DNA from: 55-13 sp964501275
GTDB taxonomy: Bacteria > Armatimonadota > Fimbriimonadia > Fimbriimonadales > Fimbriimonadaceae
Assembly: GCA_964501275.1 (NCBI GenBank)
Contig: CAZCSP010000003.1
Location: 1 to 64,000, forward strand
Reading direction: 5' to 3'
Length of the DNA stretch: 64,000 nucleotides
Notes under the pieces: model-generated
What the model was told of the DNA's origin: nothing
Database searches by the model: none
The model's input: only the letters and a program-made list of their open reading frames with translations
Shown: positions 1 through 8,459 of the stretch, one piece after another
Layout of the letters: every line of letters starts with the position of its first letter
How positions within the stretch are numbered: position 1 is the stretch's first letter
Translations under genes and position numbers: made by a program

Positions 1-54
1 ACCGGCGCCGAGAACGAGAGTGAGTGCGTATTTTGCAGTTCTCTTCAAGTCCAT
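1..54 (-). CDS. N-terminus of a secreted protein (partial)
   Basis: On the minus strand an ATG at 54 opens a frame that runs off the left edge of the window. The 18 visible residues begin MDLKRTAKYALTLVLGAG, which has the basic start and hydrophobic core of a signal peptide. An AGGAG motif lies three bases before the ATG. Only the leader is visible, so the mature product cannot be named. The frame could be a chance ORF, but signal peptide and ribosome-binding site together make a real gene likely. Confidence 0.55.
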   Translation of the reverse strand, partial: MDLKRTAKYALTLVLGAG

Positions 55-357
55 TTGCTCCTGTGTTTGTTTCCTAACCGCTGGAGGAGGCATCGGGCGC
101 AATCCCTGTTTGCAAGGTGGCAACTCACAACTTCCTTGAGTTTCCTATGAGCCGCCAGTCTTTGCCAAAGGCATTCGCTCCAATAGTCCGCGTCCTGCGA
201 TTTGAGGGTCAGGCGTTCCTGACCTCTTTGCATTATGTCCCTTTCGACGAGGTTTGGTCAGACTGTGTCGAACCGAAAATGCGAAATCATTGCGGCTAAG
301 CAATGATTTCGCCCGTCTTGATAAGGTTTGGAGCGCCCTTTTTAGGGCCGCTCACAG
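55..357. other. Gene-free stretch with two stem-loops
   Basis: No convincing gene lies here. A perfect 13-bp stem with a 6-nt loop occupies 281-312 (arms GCGAAATCATTGC and GCAATGATTTCGC). A second, imperfect GC-rich stem-loop around 330-352 sits just past the stop codon of the minus-strand gene that ends at 358. It may end that transcript, although no T-run follows it. Confidence 0.5.
281..312. repeat. Perfect 13-bp inverted repeat
   Basis: The arms GCGAAATCATTGC and GCAATGATTTCGC flank the loop GGCTAA. No T-run follows on either strand, so it is either an unusual terminator or a dispersed palindrome like others in this window. Confidence 0.6.
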
Positions 358-786
358 CTACAGTTTCAGGTCCACAATTCCGCTGACGCCGACTCCATCG
401 ACCTTGCGAATGTTCTTCACCACATCTTGAGACTCGACCGGAATCATCGCGCGAATCTTGATCTCCCGACCGAACAGATCCTGCTCTAGTTGGGCCACGG
501 CCTGTACCTTGTCCACCAGGGACTTTGGACCCATGACCTGGGCCGCGCCGATGGCCTTGCGGCTGTCGATACCGGCGCTGATGATCGGAACCACCTTCGT
601 CGCGCGGGTGCTGGTGTCCGTGTGGTTCGCAAGTTTGTTGATGCCTCGGTTGATCTCGGGGCCGAACTGCTTGACCGCCGCCCCTACACCTACGATCTTG
701 ATGACTTGCCTGATACCCTGGGTCACACCGAAGGCAGAGAGGGCCAAAACCCCTGCCGCTACCAACCATGCTTTTTTGTTTTTCAT
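358..786 (-). CDS. Small exported or membrane-anchored protein, unknown function
   Basis: 142 residues starting MKNKKAWLVAAGVLALSAFG, a clear signal peptide or single N-terminal anchor. The rest is soluble-looking, with a conserved-looking C-terminal half (IRAMIPVESQDVVKNIRKVD) that may form a small alpha/beta fold. The start is supported by GGAGGTAGG about six bases upstream. It is divergent from serS, sharing the 89-bp spacer 787-875. I do not recognise the family. A role outside the cytoplasm is inferred only from the leader. Confidence 0.6.
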   Translation of the reverse strand: MKNKKAWLVAAGVLALSAFGVTQGIRQVIKIVGVGAAVKQFGPEINRGINKLANHTDTSTRATKVVPIISAGIDSRKAIGAAQVMGPKSLVDKVQAVAQLEQDLFGREIKIRAMIPVESQDVVKNIRKVDGVGVSGIVDLKL

Positions 787-875
787 GAAAACCTACCTCC
801 GTTACTAGTATGCGTCCACAAGCTTGACGATTTGCATCCCGTCGATGTTTCAGGCCGAACGGGTACAAACAACCG

Positions 876-2150
876 ATGCTCGACCGCGACCTCATTCGCC
901 GCGAACCAGATCTTGTCCGCAACGGGATTCGCCGGAAACGCCTGGACCCCGCCATCATCGACTCTTTTCTCCAAGTCGATTCCCAATGGCGTGCCGTCAA
1001 GACCCAACTGGATGAGAAGGCCGCCGAGTCGAACCGCATCAGCAAGAGCATCGGCCAATTGATTGGGCAGGGGAAGAAAGAGGAGGCGGAAGCGGCCAAA
1101 GCCCAGACCACCAGCCTCAAAGCCGCTATCGGCGAACTTGAAGGGCAAGAGAGGGAGTTGGAGCAGGCTCTACGCGAGACCGAACTGCAAATCCCCAACC
1201 TGCCTCACGAATCGATCCCGGACGGAGACGACGAGACCGCCAACGTCGTGGTGAGGGAGTGGGGACAGAAGCCAACCTTCGCCGAAGCTCCCAAGCCTCA
1301 CTGGGAAATCGCGGAAAAGTTGGGCTTGCTGGACCTTCCGAGAGGGGCGAAGATTGCGGGTAGCGGATTCGCCGTCTACACCGGACAAGGAGCGAGGCTG
1401 CAACGGGCTCTCTTCAACTTCATGGTCGATCACCAGACGATAGAGAACGGCTACCAGGAGATCTACCCCCCCTTCCTCGTCAATCGCGCCTCCTTGGTGG
1501 GAACGGGCAATCTGCCCAAGTTTGAGGAGGATTTGTATAAAGTTGACGACGATCTCTATCTCATTCCTACTGCCGAAGTCCCGGTCACCAATCTCTACCG
1601 AGACGAAATCCTGAGCGGCGACGACCTCACGATCAACCTTGCGGCTTTCAGCGGCTGCTTCCGTCGGGAGGCGGGCGCGGCGGGCAAGGACACCCGCGGA
1701 CTCCTGCGTATCCACCAGTTCGACAAGGTGGAGCTGGTCAAGTTCACGAAGCCGGAGGATAGCTATACGGAGTTGGAGACCTTGACCGCCAACGCCGAGT
1801 CGATCCTCCAGGCTCTGGGGCTGCACTATCGGGTGGTCGAGCTTGCGTCGGGCGACATCGGGGCGAAGGGGTGCAAGTGCTACGACCTCGAAGTCTGGTC
1901 CCCCGGCGTGGACCGGTATCTGGAGATTTCCAGCTGCACCAATTTCGAAGCCTATCAGGCTCGCCGGGCCAACATTCGCTTCCGACGCGAGCAAGGCGCC
2001 AAGCCTGAGTTCGCCCACATCCTCAACGGCTCCGGCCTAGCCTGTCCCCGGCTGTTTAGTGCGGTAGTGGAAAGCTTCCAGGAGCCAGACGGCACGGTCG
2101 TCTTACCCGAGGCTTTGCGGCCCTATGTTGGGGCAGATAGGTTGGGCTAA
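876..2150 (+). CDS. serS: Seryl-tRNA synthetase
   Basis: 424 residues, the normal length. SerRS charges tRNA-Ser (and tRNA-Sec where present) with serine using ATP. The N-terminal third is the long antiparallel coiled-coil arm that grips the tRNA variable arm (residues about 30-100, rich in Lys/Glu/Ala). The class II core follows: motif 2 around FRREAGAAGKDTRGLLRIHQ, then YDLEVW and LEISSCTNFEAYQARR, which are SerRS hallmarks, and motif 3 near the C-terminus. It stands alone on the plus strand, convergent with the lpxC operon; a hairpin at 2158-2187 separates them. Confidence 0.97.
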   Translation: MLDRDLIRREPDLVRNGIRRKRLDPAIIDSFLQVDSQWRAVKTQLDEKAAESNRISKSIGQLIGQGKKEEAEAAKAQTTSLKAAIGELEGQERELEQALRETELQIPNLPHESIPDGDDETANVVVREWGQKPTFAEAPKPHWEIAEKLGLLDLPRGAKIAGSGFAVYTGQGARLQRALFNFMVDHQTIENGYQEIYPPFLVNRASLVGTGNLPKFEEDLYKVDDDLYLIPTAEVPVTNLYRDEILSGDDLTINLAAFSGCFRREAGAAGKDTRGLLRIHQFDKVELVKFTKPEDSYTELETLTANAESILQALGLHYRVVELASGDIGAKGCKCYDLEVWSPGVDRYLEISSCTNFEAYQARRANIRFRREQGAKPEFAHILNGSGLACPRLFSAVVESFQEPDGTVVLPEALRPYVGADRLG

Positions 2151-2157
2151 AAAAGTC

Positions 2158-2187
2158 GCTCCCCCAAAACGGGGCGTTTTGGGGAGC
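2158..2187 (-). terminator. Intrinsic terminator of the bamA-lpxC operon
   Basis: A long stem (GCTCCCCCAAAAC paired with GTTTTGGGGAGC, one bulge) lies between the convergent stops of serS and lpxC. Read on the minus strand it is followed within a few bases by a run of T (GACTTTTTTAG), the classic terminator layout for lpxC. On the plus strand the same hairpin has no T-run after it, so it would end serS less efficiently. Confidence 0.7.
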
Positions 2188-2199
2188 GGGCAACAGCTC

Positions 2200-2266
2200 T
2201 GTACTGGAGCTACAAACTCCATGACCTAGCAGGTCATGGGACGCATGGGCAGGCTGCCCATGCCAG
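2200..2266. repeat. Composite of palindromes (dispersed-repeat-like)
   Basis: Two back-to-back hairpins, ATGACCTAGCAGGTCAT (2221-2237) and one at 2243-2263 (GCATGGGCAG paired with CTGCCCATGC), lie between TACTGG and CCAGTA ends that can also pair. The element fills the rest of the serS/lpxC spacer. Its style matches the other hairpin-rich intergenic elements in the window. Confidence 0.5.
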
Positions 2267-2271
2267 TAGCC

Positions 2272-3069
2272 TTACCCAATCGCCTGCCGGAGCAAAGCAG
2301 CCGCCCTAACATTGGAGGCATGGCCGCTGCGCTCGGCGGCGACGTTGAGAAAGCGGATGGGGATGCCAGCTAGGTAGAGGTCGCCGATCAGGTCCAGCAG
2401 TTTATGTCGTGCGGGCTCGTCCTCAAATCGCGGCTCGTTCTTGTAGCCTTCAATCCCCAGGATCAGCGCCGAATCCTCATCCAGGCCCTTGGCAAGGCCC
2501 ATCTGGAGAATGGTGGGGATCTCCTCCGCCAGGGCAAATGTGCGAGCGGGAGCGATCTCTTTGCGATATTCCAGAGCCACGTTAAATGCTTCGAAAGTCT
2601 GATGCCGTGGCCATCGTTCGCCCAAGTCATAGCCGTACTTCCAATGGCCCTCACCCTTGCCTATGGCGATCTTGATGTTCTCCTCTTGAAGGAAAACGCG
2701 CTTGAAGGGAACCTGTGATTCCCCGTCGCCCACCTGCTCCATGCCTACCGCGAGCAACGCCTCTACAAACTCCCTTGCGGACCCGTCCAACGCGGGCATC
2801 TCGCCGCCGTAGACCTCGACTTCGGCATCGGTGATCTCCAGCCCCGCGAGTGCGCTCATCAGGTGCTCGATCGTCGCAACCTCGCCAAGCCGAGTGCAAC
2901 GAGTGGTGTCAGTAACGTGCTCCGCCAAAGCGGGCCATCGGCCGTTAGGGGTTCGGAACGCGATTCCCGCCTCTCCTGGATGCACCAACACCCGCACCGG
3001 GTCGCCTCCGTGCAAGCCAAGACCTTCGAACTCGACTGAGTCCTTCACTGTGAGACGCGTGTACGTCAC
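2272..3069 (-). CDS. lpxC: UDP-3-O-acyl-N-acetylglucosamine deacetylase
   Basis: 265 residues, compared with about 300 in the best-studied enzymes, the lost length being mainly at the C-terminal end. LpxC is the zinc hydrolase that commits UDP-acyl-GlcNAc to lipid A. The zinc ligands are visible: H69 in IEHLMSALAGL, and H222 and D226 in HKLLDLIGDLYLAG. The catalytic base H250 lies in SGHASNVRAA, and MPALDGSARE is the conserved DGS loop. Its start overlaps the lpxD stop by 4 bp, so it is translationally coupled and last in the envelope operon. No lpxA or fabZ follows, unlike many genomes. Confidence 0.95.
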   Translation of the reverse strand: MTYTRLTVKDSVEFEGLGLHGGDPVRVLVHPGEAGIAFRTPNGRWPALAEHVTDTTRCTRLGEVATIEHLMSALAGLEITDAEVEVYGGEMPALDGSAREFVEALLAVGMEQVGDGESQVPFKRVFLQEENIKIAIGKGEGHWKYGYDLGERWPRHQTFEAFNVALEYRKEIAPARTFALAEEIPTILQMGLAKGLDEDSALILGIEGYKNEPRFEDEPARHKLLDLIGDLYLAGIPIRFLNVAAERSGHASNVRAAALLRQAIG

Positions 3070-4109
3070 GAGCCCTTTTCCTCAAGTTCTTTGACTTTCT
3101 TTTCAAGAGCTCTGATCCGGCTGAGGAAGTCGGGCAGTTTGGGGACCATCATAAAAGCCCTCAGCCCCTCGCCTGCGGGTAGCGCCGGCCTGCCAAAGTA
3201 GGCTCCCTTCTCGTGAATGTCGCTCGCGACCCCGGTTCCTCCGCCCAGCGTCACATCGTCGGTAATGGTGACGTGGTCGCTGATTGCGACCAAGCCGCCG
3301 ATCGTGGCGCGGTCGCCAATCTTGGAGCTTCCAGCGATTCCCGACTGGCCCGCCATCACGGAATCGCGCCCGATCTGGACGTTATGGGCTACTTGGATCA
3401 GGTTGTCCAACTTGGTCCCCGAACCGATCTTTGTCGTGCCCGCGGTCGCGCGGTCGATGGTGGTATTCGCACCGATCTCCACCTCGTCGCCGATCTCCAC
3501 TCCGCCCACTTGGGGAACCTTAAACTGACGAGTTCCATCCCACATGAAGCCAAACCCATCGGCACCGATCACGGCGCCGCTATGGATCAAACAGCGCTCG
3601 CCCACCGTAACATCTTGATAGAGCACGACATTCGGATAAAGCACCGACCCGGCTCCAACGCGACAGGAATCGCCGATGTAGCAGTGCGGATAAATCTTGG
3701 CCTTCGCTCCAACTGAAGCACCCTGTTCTACCACCACGAATGGACCGACCTGGGCGGATTCGCTGACGTAGGCGTCGGGGTGGACCACGGCGGTTGGATG
3801 GATACCGGGGTTGAGGGGGAGCGGGCGTTGGGTGATGGCCAACAGCTTGCCGAATGCCAGCCGAGGATATTCCACATAAATAGCCGGCTTGAGGTTGGAG
3901 CGAAGGCTGTAGGGCAGGATAAGGGCTCCAACACCACTGGCGTGGGCTTTCTCCAAATAGGGTTCCGATTCGCAGAAAGCGATCCCCTCGGGATCATCTG
4001 AGTCGGCAGGAACGGGCCGCCGAACGATGTAGTGGGGATGGCTGGCAACAGTGCCACCAAGTATCTCGGCCAGGTCTCCTAACGTCCAACTCGGTGCGAT
4101 TTTCTCCAT
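3066..4109 (-). CDS. lpxD: UDP-3-O-(acyl)glucosamine N-acyltransferase
   Basis: 347 residues, normal length. LpxD adds the N-linked acyl chain in the third lipid A step, using acyl-ACP. An N-terminal uridine-binding domain (residues 1-100) is followed by a left-handed beta helix of hexapeptide repeats such as IGADGF, VEIGDEV and IGANTT. The likely catalytic histidine is H242 in NLIQVAHNVQIG. The C-terminus ends in a short charged helix (LEKKVKELEEKGS). It overlaps the upstream lipoprotein gene by 31 bp and lpxC by 4 bp, indicating tight coupling. Confidence 0.95.
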   Translation of the reverse strand: MEKIAPSWTLGDLAEILGGTVASHPHYIVRRPVPADSDDPEGIAFCESEPYLEKAHASGVGALILPYSLRSNLKPAIYVEYPRLAFGKLLAITQRPLPLNPGIHPTAVVHPDAYVSESAQVGPFVVVEQGASVGAKAKIYPHCYIGDSCRVGAGSVLYPNVVLYQDVTVGERCLIHSGAVIGADGFGFMWDGTRQFKVPQVGGVEIGDEVEIGANTTIDRATAGTTKIGSGTKLDNLIQVAHNVQIGRDSVMAGQSGIAGSSKIGDRATIGGLVAISDHVTITDDVTLGGGTGVASDIHEKGAYFGRPALPAGEGLRAFMMVPKLPDFLSRIRALEKKVKELEEKGS

Positions 4110-5086
4110 GCATCAAACTCTTCCGTCAAGTCGGTTCCTTCCGACCGAGATTTTGCTTTTACAAACCCTTTTGTCTTAAGCCAGATCTCAAGCTGCTGCT
4201 CCAAACTTGCTCTCCGCTCAGCCTCGCTTACCACGGGCGCAGGCGTCAGTCCCGAGATCGGTTTTGTAGATTGGGACGACCCGCCCACCCGAACCGATTC
4301 GCCGCGAACCGCCGAGACTACAACCGACCTATTTTGACCTAGATTCAGATCGGACGATGCGCCCGCCCTCTCAATCGCCCGCCGTGCGTCTGTTTCGGCT
4401 TGTCCGATAGCATTTGCCTTGAGCGTTTCGTACTTCGCCTGGACGGCGCCTAGCTCGCCGCTAAGTTGAATCTGCACGTTATCCAGAAGTTCGGTAGCCT
4501 GGCGATTATATTCGGCGTCCATCTGAGCGACGACTTTTCTCAGAGCCTCCATCTCTTCCCGCTGCTTTTGGGCAAAGTTGGTGGGACTGGATCGACTTAT
4601 GTATAAGTCTGGACGCCTAAATTGAAGAAATTCCGCGCGGGCAAACTTGGGTCCACGTTCCTTAGCGTAGCGCTGGAAGATCGCGTATAGCTGGGCATAA
4701 ACCGCTTCCATGTACTCGGCTTGCCGCGATCTCAACTCTTCGAGAGCGCGGAGTTTCTCGGTCTCGATCGCTTCGCTTCGCAGCGTGGCGAGTCGTCGGC
4801 TGAGGGTTCGGATGGCGCTCTCGCGGTCGGCTTCGATCAACTTGCGGGCGATCTCGATCTTTCCCGCTGCCCGATCCAGGATGATGACGCCGGCAGATTC
4901 TGGGAGGCGCGCATCCTGGGGTGGAATCGAGGTGAGCTTGGCATCTGGAAGATCGGGCAGATCGACGACTTGAGGGACGTCTCGTCGAGCAAGTTGGTCC
5001 AGATTGACAAAAACGGCCTTCGGAGGCTGAGCGCATCCGAAGGCCAGGAGCACAACTCCGATCAGAGCGGAATCACGGAGCCGCAT
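4079..5086 (-). CDS. Coiled-coil envelope lipoprotein in the bam/skp/lpx operon
   Basis: 335 residues. The N-terminus MRLRDSALIGVVLLAFGC ends in a lipobox (LLAFGC), so it is probably a lipoprotein with Cys18 as its lipidated residue. The opening of the mature part (KAVFVNLDQL) resembles the start of Skp/OmpH proteins. Residues about 75-230 are highly charged and helical, typical of a long coiled coil. The C-terminal third is Ser/Pro-rich. It lies between an OmpH-like gene (14-bp overlap) and lpxD (31-bp overlap), so a role in outer-membrane assembly is likely. I do not recognise a named family. Confidence 0.75.
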   Translation of the reverse strand: MRLRDSALIGVVLLAFGCAQPPKAVFVNLDQLARRDVPQVVDLPDLPDAKLTSIPPQDARLPESAGVIILDRAAGKIEIARKLIEADRESAIRTLSRRLATLRSEAIETEKLRALEELRSRQAEYMEAVYAQLYAIFQRYAKERGPKFARAEFLQFRRPDLYISRSSPTNFAQKQREEMEALRKVVAQMDAEYNRQATELLDNVQIQLSGELGAVQAKYETLKANAIGQAETDARRAIERAGASSDLNLGQNRSVVVSAVRGESVRVGGSSQSTKPISGLTPAPVVSEAERRASLEQQLEIWLKTKGFVKAKSRSEGTDLTEEFDAWRKSHRVGR

Positions 5087-5714
5087 TCATCGCCTGGAGC
5101 GCGGGTTCGGTGAGGTCGTTGGCTCCGTAGGGAGCAATTCCTACCTCGAAGACGATCGTGTAGCCTTGGGTTTTGGCGATAGATTGGATCGCTCCCCGGG
5201 CCTTCTCGATACTCTCGACCTTGCGCTTGTCGGCCCAGGCCTGCATCTCGTTGCTGAAGTCGTTGAAAAGGCGGCGAGCCAACAGCTCCATCGCCTGACC
5301 ACGCTTGGCGTACTCGTCCAGGAGAACGCGGTCTTCCGCACTCAACGCCGTCGTCTGCCTACCAATCTCGTTCCACTTTTTAAACGAGGCAACTACGTCG
5401 GCCTTGATGCGATCCATCCTGGCCTTTTCGTCCGCGGTCGGATTATCTTTAAGCCACAAAGTGCGCAGCTCCTGGGCCTGCTCGTTTGTGAGGACACGGT
5501 TGTCGTCGATGAACTGAAGGAAGTCCTCTCGGTTCTTTTTCATCGTCTCGAATAAGGCCTGGTTCGCCTTACCCAAGTTACTCTTTTCCACTACCTGTGC
5601 GATGTCAACCACCGCGATCTTGACGCTGGTGTCCTGAAACCCGCTGGCTATGGCGACGCCGATTAAGGCGGCGGCCGCAACCCATCCTAATTGAGAGAAT
5701 TTGTTGATCTTCAT
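5073..5714 (-). CDS. OmpH/Skp-family periplasmic chaperone (copy 2)
   Basis: 213 residues with a signal peptide (about residues 1-25), then the OmpH opening KIAVVDIAQVVEKSN and a long charged helical stretch that would form the Skp tentacle arms. Skp trimers hold unfolded outer-membrane proteins on their way to BamA. It is six bases downstream of a paralogue (5721-6350) with the same layout, which suggests a tandem duplication. The C-terminal tail ends in APYGANDLTEPALQAMNA, matching the paralogue's VPYAANNLTTDSLKAMNA. Confidence 0.85.
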   Translation of the reverse strand: MKINKFSQLGWVAAAALIGVAIASGFQDTSVKIAVVDIAQVVEKSNLGKANQALFETMKKNREDFLQFIDDNRVLTNEQAQELRTLWLKDNPTADEKARMDRIKADVVASFKKWNEIGRQTTALSAEDRVLLDEYAKRGQAMELLARRLFNDFSNEMQAWADKRKVESIEKARGAIQSIAKTQGYTIVFEVGIAPYGANDLTEPALQAMNAAP

Positions 5715-5720
5715 GTTGCG

Positions 5721-6350
5721 CTACCTTCTGGCGTTCATCGCCTTGAGAGAATCTGTGGTGAGATTGTTGGCGGCGTACGGGACGATGTCCTGTACGAAAA
5801 TGACGGAATACCCTTGCTTCGTTCCCATCTCTTGGACGGCAACTTTGACACGTTCCATCGTGTCGCGATGGAGTTTGGACTGCATCGTTTGCAGTTCATC
5901 GCCAAACTCTCTTGCCCAACGGTCAATGGTTTTGACCATGGTTTGGGTCCGATCATTGTACTCGCGAAGCAGAGCTACCTCGTCGGGCGTCGGCTGCGAC
6001 TTCAGGATGGTGGCCTTGAACTTCTTATCCTGAGCGATTACCGTCGCCTTCAACTTGTCCAACTCGGCCTTCTCAGCTGCGGTGATCTGTGGCTTGACGC
6101 TCAGTTCCCGGAACCGGTTGGACTGCTCTGCGGAGAAGACCGGGTATGTATTGGCAAACTGCAGGATGTCCTGCCTTTGGGCGCTGAGGTTTCGCAGCGA
6201 GTCGGTTTGGTTCTTGGCGAACTCGCTCTGCGTAAAGACCTGGGCCAGGTCCACCACGCCCCACTTGTTGGTCTTGGCCTGGAAACCGCTGCCCGCCATG
6301 GAGCCCGCGATTCCCGCTGCCAACACCCAACCCATTCGTTGAATTTTCAT
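5721..6350 (-). CDS. OmpH/Skp-family periplasmic chaperone (copy 1)
   Basis: 209 residues with a signal peptide (1-24), then KWGVVDLAQVFTQSEFAKNQ, the OmpH N-terminal strand, followed by a helical charged region. It lies 10 bp after bamA and 6 bp before its paralogue. Placement next to bamA is the classic arrangement for Skp. The two copies are clearly related at both ends but diverged in the middle, so they may have different client sets or form mixed trimers (inference). Confidence 0.88.
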   Translation of the reverse strand: MKIQRMGWVLAAGIAGSMAGSGFQAKTNKWGVVDLAQVFTQSEFAKNQTDSLRNLSAQRQDILQFANTYPVFSAEQSNRFRELSVKPQITAAEKAELDKLKATVIAQDKKFKATILKSQPTPDEVALLREYNDRTQTMVKTIDRWAREFGDELQTMQSKLHRDTMERVKVAVQEMGTKQGYSVIFVQDIVPYAANNLTTDSLKAMNARR

Positions 6351-6360
6351 ATTCTTATCT

Positions 6361-8136
6361 TTAGAACGACGTCGCGATCTGGAAATGCGTCCTGCTCTTG
6401 CCCCGATCGTCGAATCCGATGTCGAGTCGAAGGGGCCCCAAGGGGGATCGGAAGCTCACGCCAAGACCGTAACCGATCTTGAAGTTCGCCGACCTTGACT
6501 GGCTGTACGAGCCAACCTGCCCATAGCCGCCCCAAGCGCCGCCGTAGTCTACAAATGCGCTCACCGAGAGCGCCTTCTGGATTGGCACACGATACTCAAG
6601 GGTGGTCAAGAGCGATTGGTTGCCCCAGAACCGGTCCTCTTCGTAGCCGCGGATCGTCGAAGCGCCTCCCATGAAGAACTGCTCGAAAAACGGAACGTCG
6701 CCGGTGATCGTGCCATACCGCGCTCTCAGGGCCAAGACCCTTCGAGGAGCATCGAGTTCGTTTCGGGTGCGGGGTTTTTGATCGCTCCAATACAGTCGAT
6801 ACTCTGCCGTCGTCTTAAGGAAGTTCTTACGTCCCAAAGTATCGTTCAGTTCGCCGCCTACAGCGGTGATATTGGCAAATCCGGGCTGGACCTCGATTCG
6901 GAACCAGTCGCCTCGGGACGGGTCGATATCGACATCGCGACGATTGCGCGTCAACCCCAGAGTAAGGGTCGCCAAGGTTCCATCCTGCTGGATAAAACCA
7001 GTAGAGCTATCGGTGTTCACATCGCTAGTCTTAATCCCCTCATACCGGACGGCGATGCTGGCGGAGATGTCATCGCTGAAGGTCCGACCAACTGCCAGGG
7101 CCGCGCCGGTCCGACGCTCGGAAAAGATGTCGTCCTCCGTGGGCGTATTGTTGCTGCCAAATCCGATTCCCTGGAACCGGTAGATTAAGCGGCTATAGAG
7201 CGAAACGTTGAGCGCGGTTCCCCGGTCGTCCATAAAGGGATTGCCATAGTCCATCTCAATGCTCGGCCCGCCGCCGGCGGTACCCTGGATGACACTGAAC
7301 CCGATCGACTGGCCCGAACCCCTAAAATTCGAGTCCGAAAGTCGAAGAGTGCCCGCCAGAGAACTGCGAGGATCCATCTGGGCGCCAATGGCGAAGTTGC
7401 CAGTGCGCGCCTCTTTCACATCTGCTACCAGGTCGATCTTGCCCGGCTCGGGCTGGTTTTCCACAGGTCGCACATTTTCAAACCACTGGGTGCCAACCAA
7501 CCGTCGCAAGTCGGCAATCCACTTATCGGTACGAAATGGCTCTCCCGCCCTGGTCTTGATCATCTTGCGCATCACGCTTGTCTTCGTCCGCGTGTTGCCT
7601 TGGACGGAGACGGAGTTGACGGTCAATTCGATAATCGAAACGCTGATCGTTCCGGGGGAATCCGTAAGAGGGTTGATGTCCTCGACTCGCGCAAAGAGGC
7701 CTCGCTTTGCATAGAGGGCCTCCACGCGCTGGGCAGCCGGAGCACGATCTCGAATGTTGAACACCTTGCCCACGGCGATGTCGAGTTCCTTGACAATATC
7801 CTCGGTGGAGATGCCTTTGTTGCCAACAACGCGAATCTCTTTGACCAGCGGCCACTCTTCGACCTGGACGATGACGTCCCGATTCGTGTCGTCCACTACG
7901 GTGGTTTGAATATCTACCGCCTGGAAGAAGCCGAGGTTCTCCAGCGTCGTCTTGTCAGCATCGATGGTGGCCTGCACATAGGGTTGGCCGACCCTGGTGC
8001 GCATCGCCGCAAGGATCGCTTCGGTACTGACCTCTTTGTTGCCATTCACGGTAACCGATCTGATGACAACTGTTTGTGCGTTTGCGATCGCAACGGCAAG
8101 CCATAAAAGCGCGATCGTGCAAATCCGTATGTTCAA
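6361..8136 (-). CDS. bamA: Outer-membrane protein assembly factor BamA
   Basis: 591 residues, shorter than the proteobacterial protein of about 800 because it has fewer POTRA domains (about three rather than five). BamA inserts beta-barrel proteins into the outer membrane. A signal peptide (residues 1-20) precedes POTRA repeats (VVIRSVTVNGNKEVSTEAIL, VKEIRVVGNKGISTEDIV, VNSVSVQGNTRTK). The 16-strand barrel follows from about residue 240. FFMGGASTIRGYEEDRFWG contains the conserved RGY motif of loop 6, and the protein ends in Phe (QIATSF) as barrels do. The start is a TTG preceded by AGGAGG five bases upstream. It is the first gene of the envelope operon. Confidence 0.95.
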   Translation of the reverse strand: MNIRICTIALLWLAVAIANAQTVVIRSVTVNGNKEVSTEAILAAMRTRVGQPYVQATIDADKTTLENLGFFQAVDIQTTVVDDTNRDVIVQVEEWPLVKEIRVVGNKGISTEDIVKELDIAVGKVFNIRDRAPAAQRVEALYAKRGLFARVEDINPLTDSPGTISVSIIELTVNSVSVQGNTRTKTSVMRKMIKTRAGEPFRTDKWIADLRRLVGTQWFENVRPVENQPEPGKIDLVADVKEARTGNFAIGAQMDPRSSLAGTLRLSDSNFRGSGQSIGFSVIQGTAGGGPSIEMDYGNPFMDDRGTALNVSLYSRLIYRFQGIGFGSNNTPTEDDIFSERRTGAALAVGRTFSDDISASIAVRYEGIKTSDVNTDSSTGFIQQDGTLATLTLGLTRNRRDVDIDPSRGDWFRIEVQPGFANITAVGGELNDTLGRKNFLKTTAEYRLYWSDQKPRTRNELDAPRRVLALRARYGTITGDVPFFEQFFMGGASTIRGYEEDRFWGNQSLLTTLEYRVPIQKALSVSAFVDYGGAWGGYGQVGSYSQSRSANFKIGYGLGVSFRSPLGPLRLDIGFDDRGKSRTHFQIATSF

Positions 8137-8459
8137 TCTTCCTCCTGAGCCTCACGCCCTGTCCTAGAACGTAAGAGACCCGTACGGTTGTTCCAGCCCC
8201 AAGACTTTACCTCCGACGGGCCGAAGCGGTCTTTCCGCATCCGCCAATCCCTTAGAAGTTTCGCCCTCCACATGGTTATCACAAACTGACGAGTCCTGGG
8301 ACCCTTTGGGTGTTTGGAGTGGTGAGGGCGAATGAGCAGGGAGAGGTGTTACCGTTTACAGCTCTCGAACTGATCGTCGCCGCAAACCTTATAGCTGAAG
8401 AACAAACTCACCCCTGCGCCCCAATCCAAACTCCAAACCCCAAACTCCAAACTCGATCC
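8137..8459. other. Gene-free stretch upstream of bamA
   Basis: This 323-bp gap holds the untranslated leader and presumably the promoter of the envelope operon, but I find no convincing -35/-10 pair. At 8427-8457 a low-complexity tract of near-repeats (CCAAACTCCAAA type) lies just downstream of the permease stop. No gene is supported. Confidence 0.5.

Noticed and set aside
8427..8457. CRISPR-like array from repeated CCAAACTCCAAA words
   Set aside because: The tract is about 30 bases of imperfect short repeats with no spacers and no cas genes.
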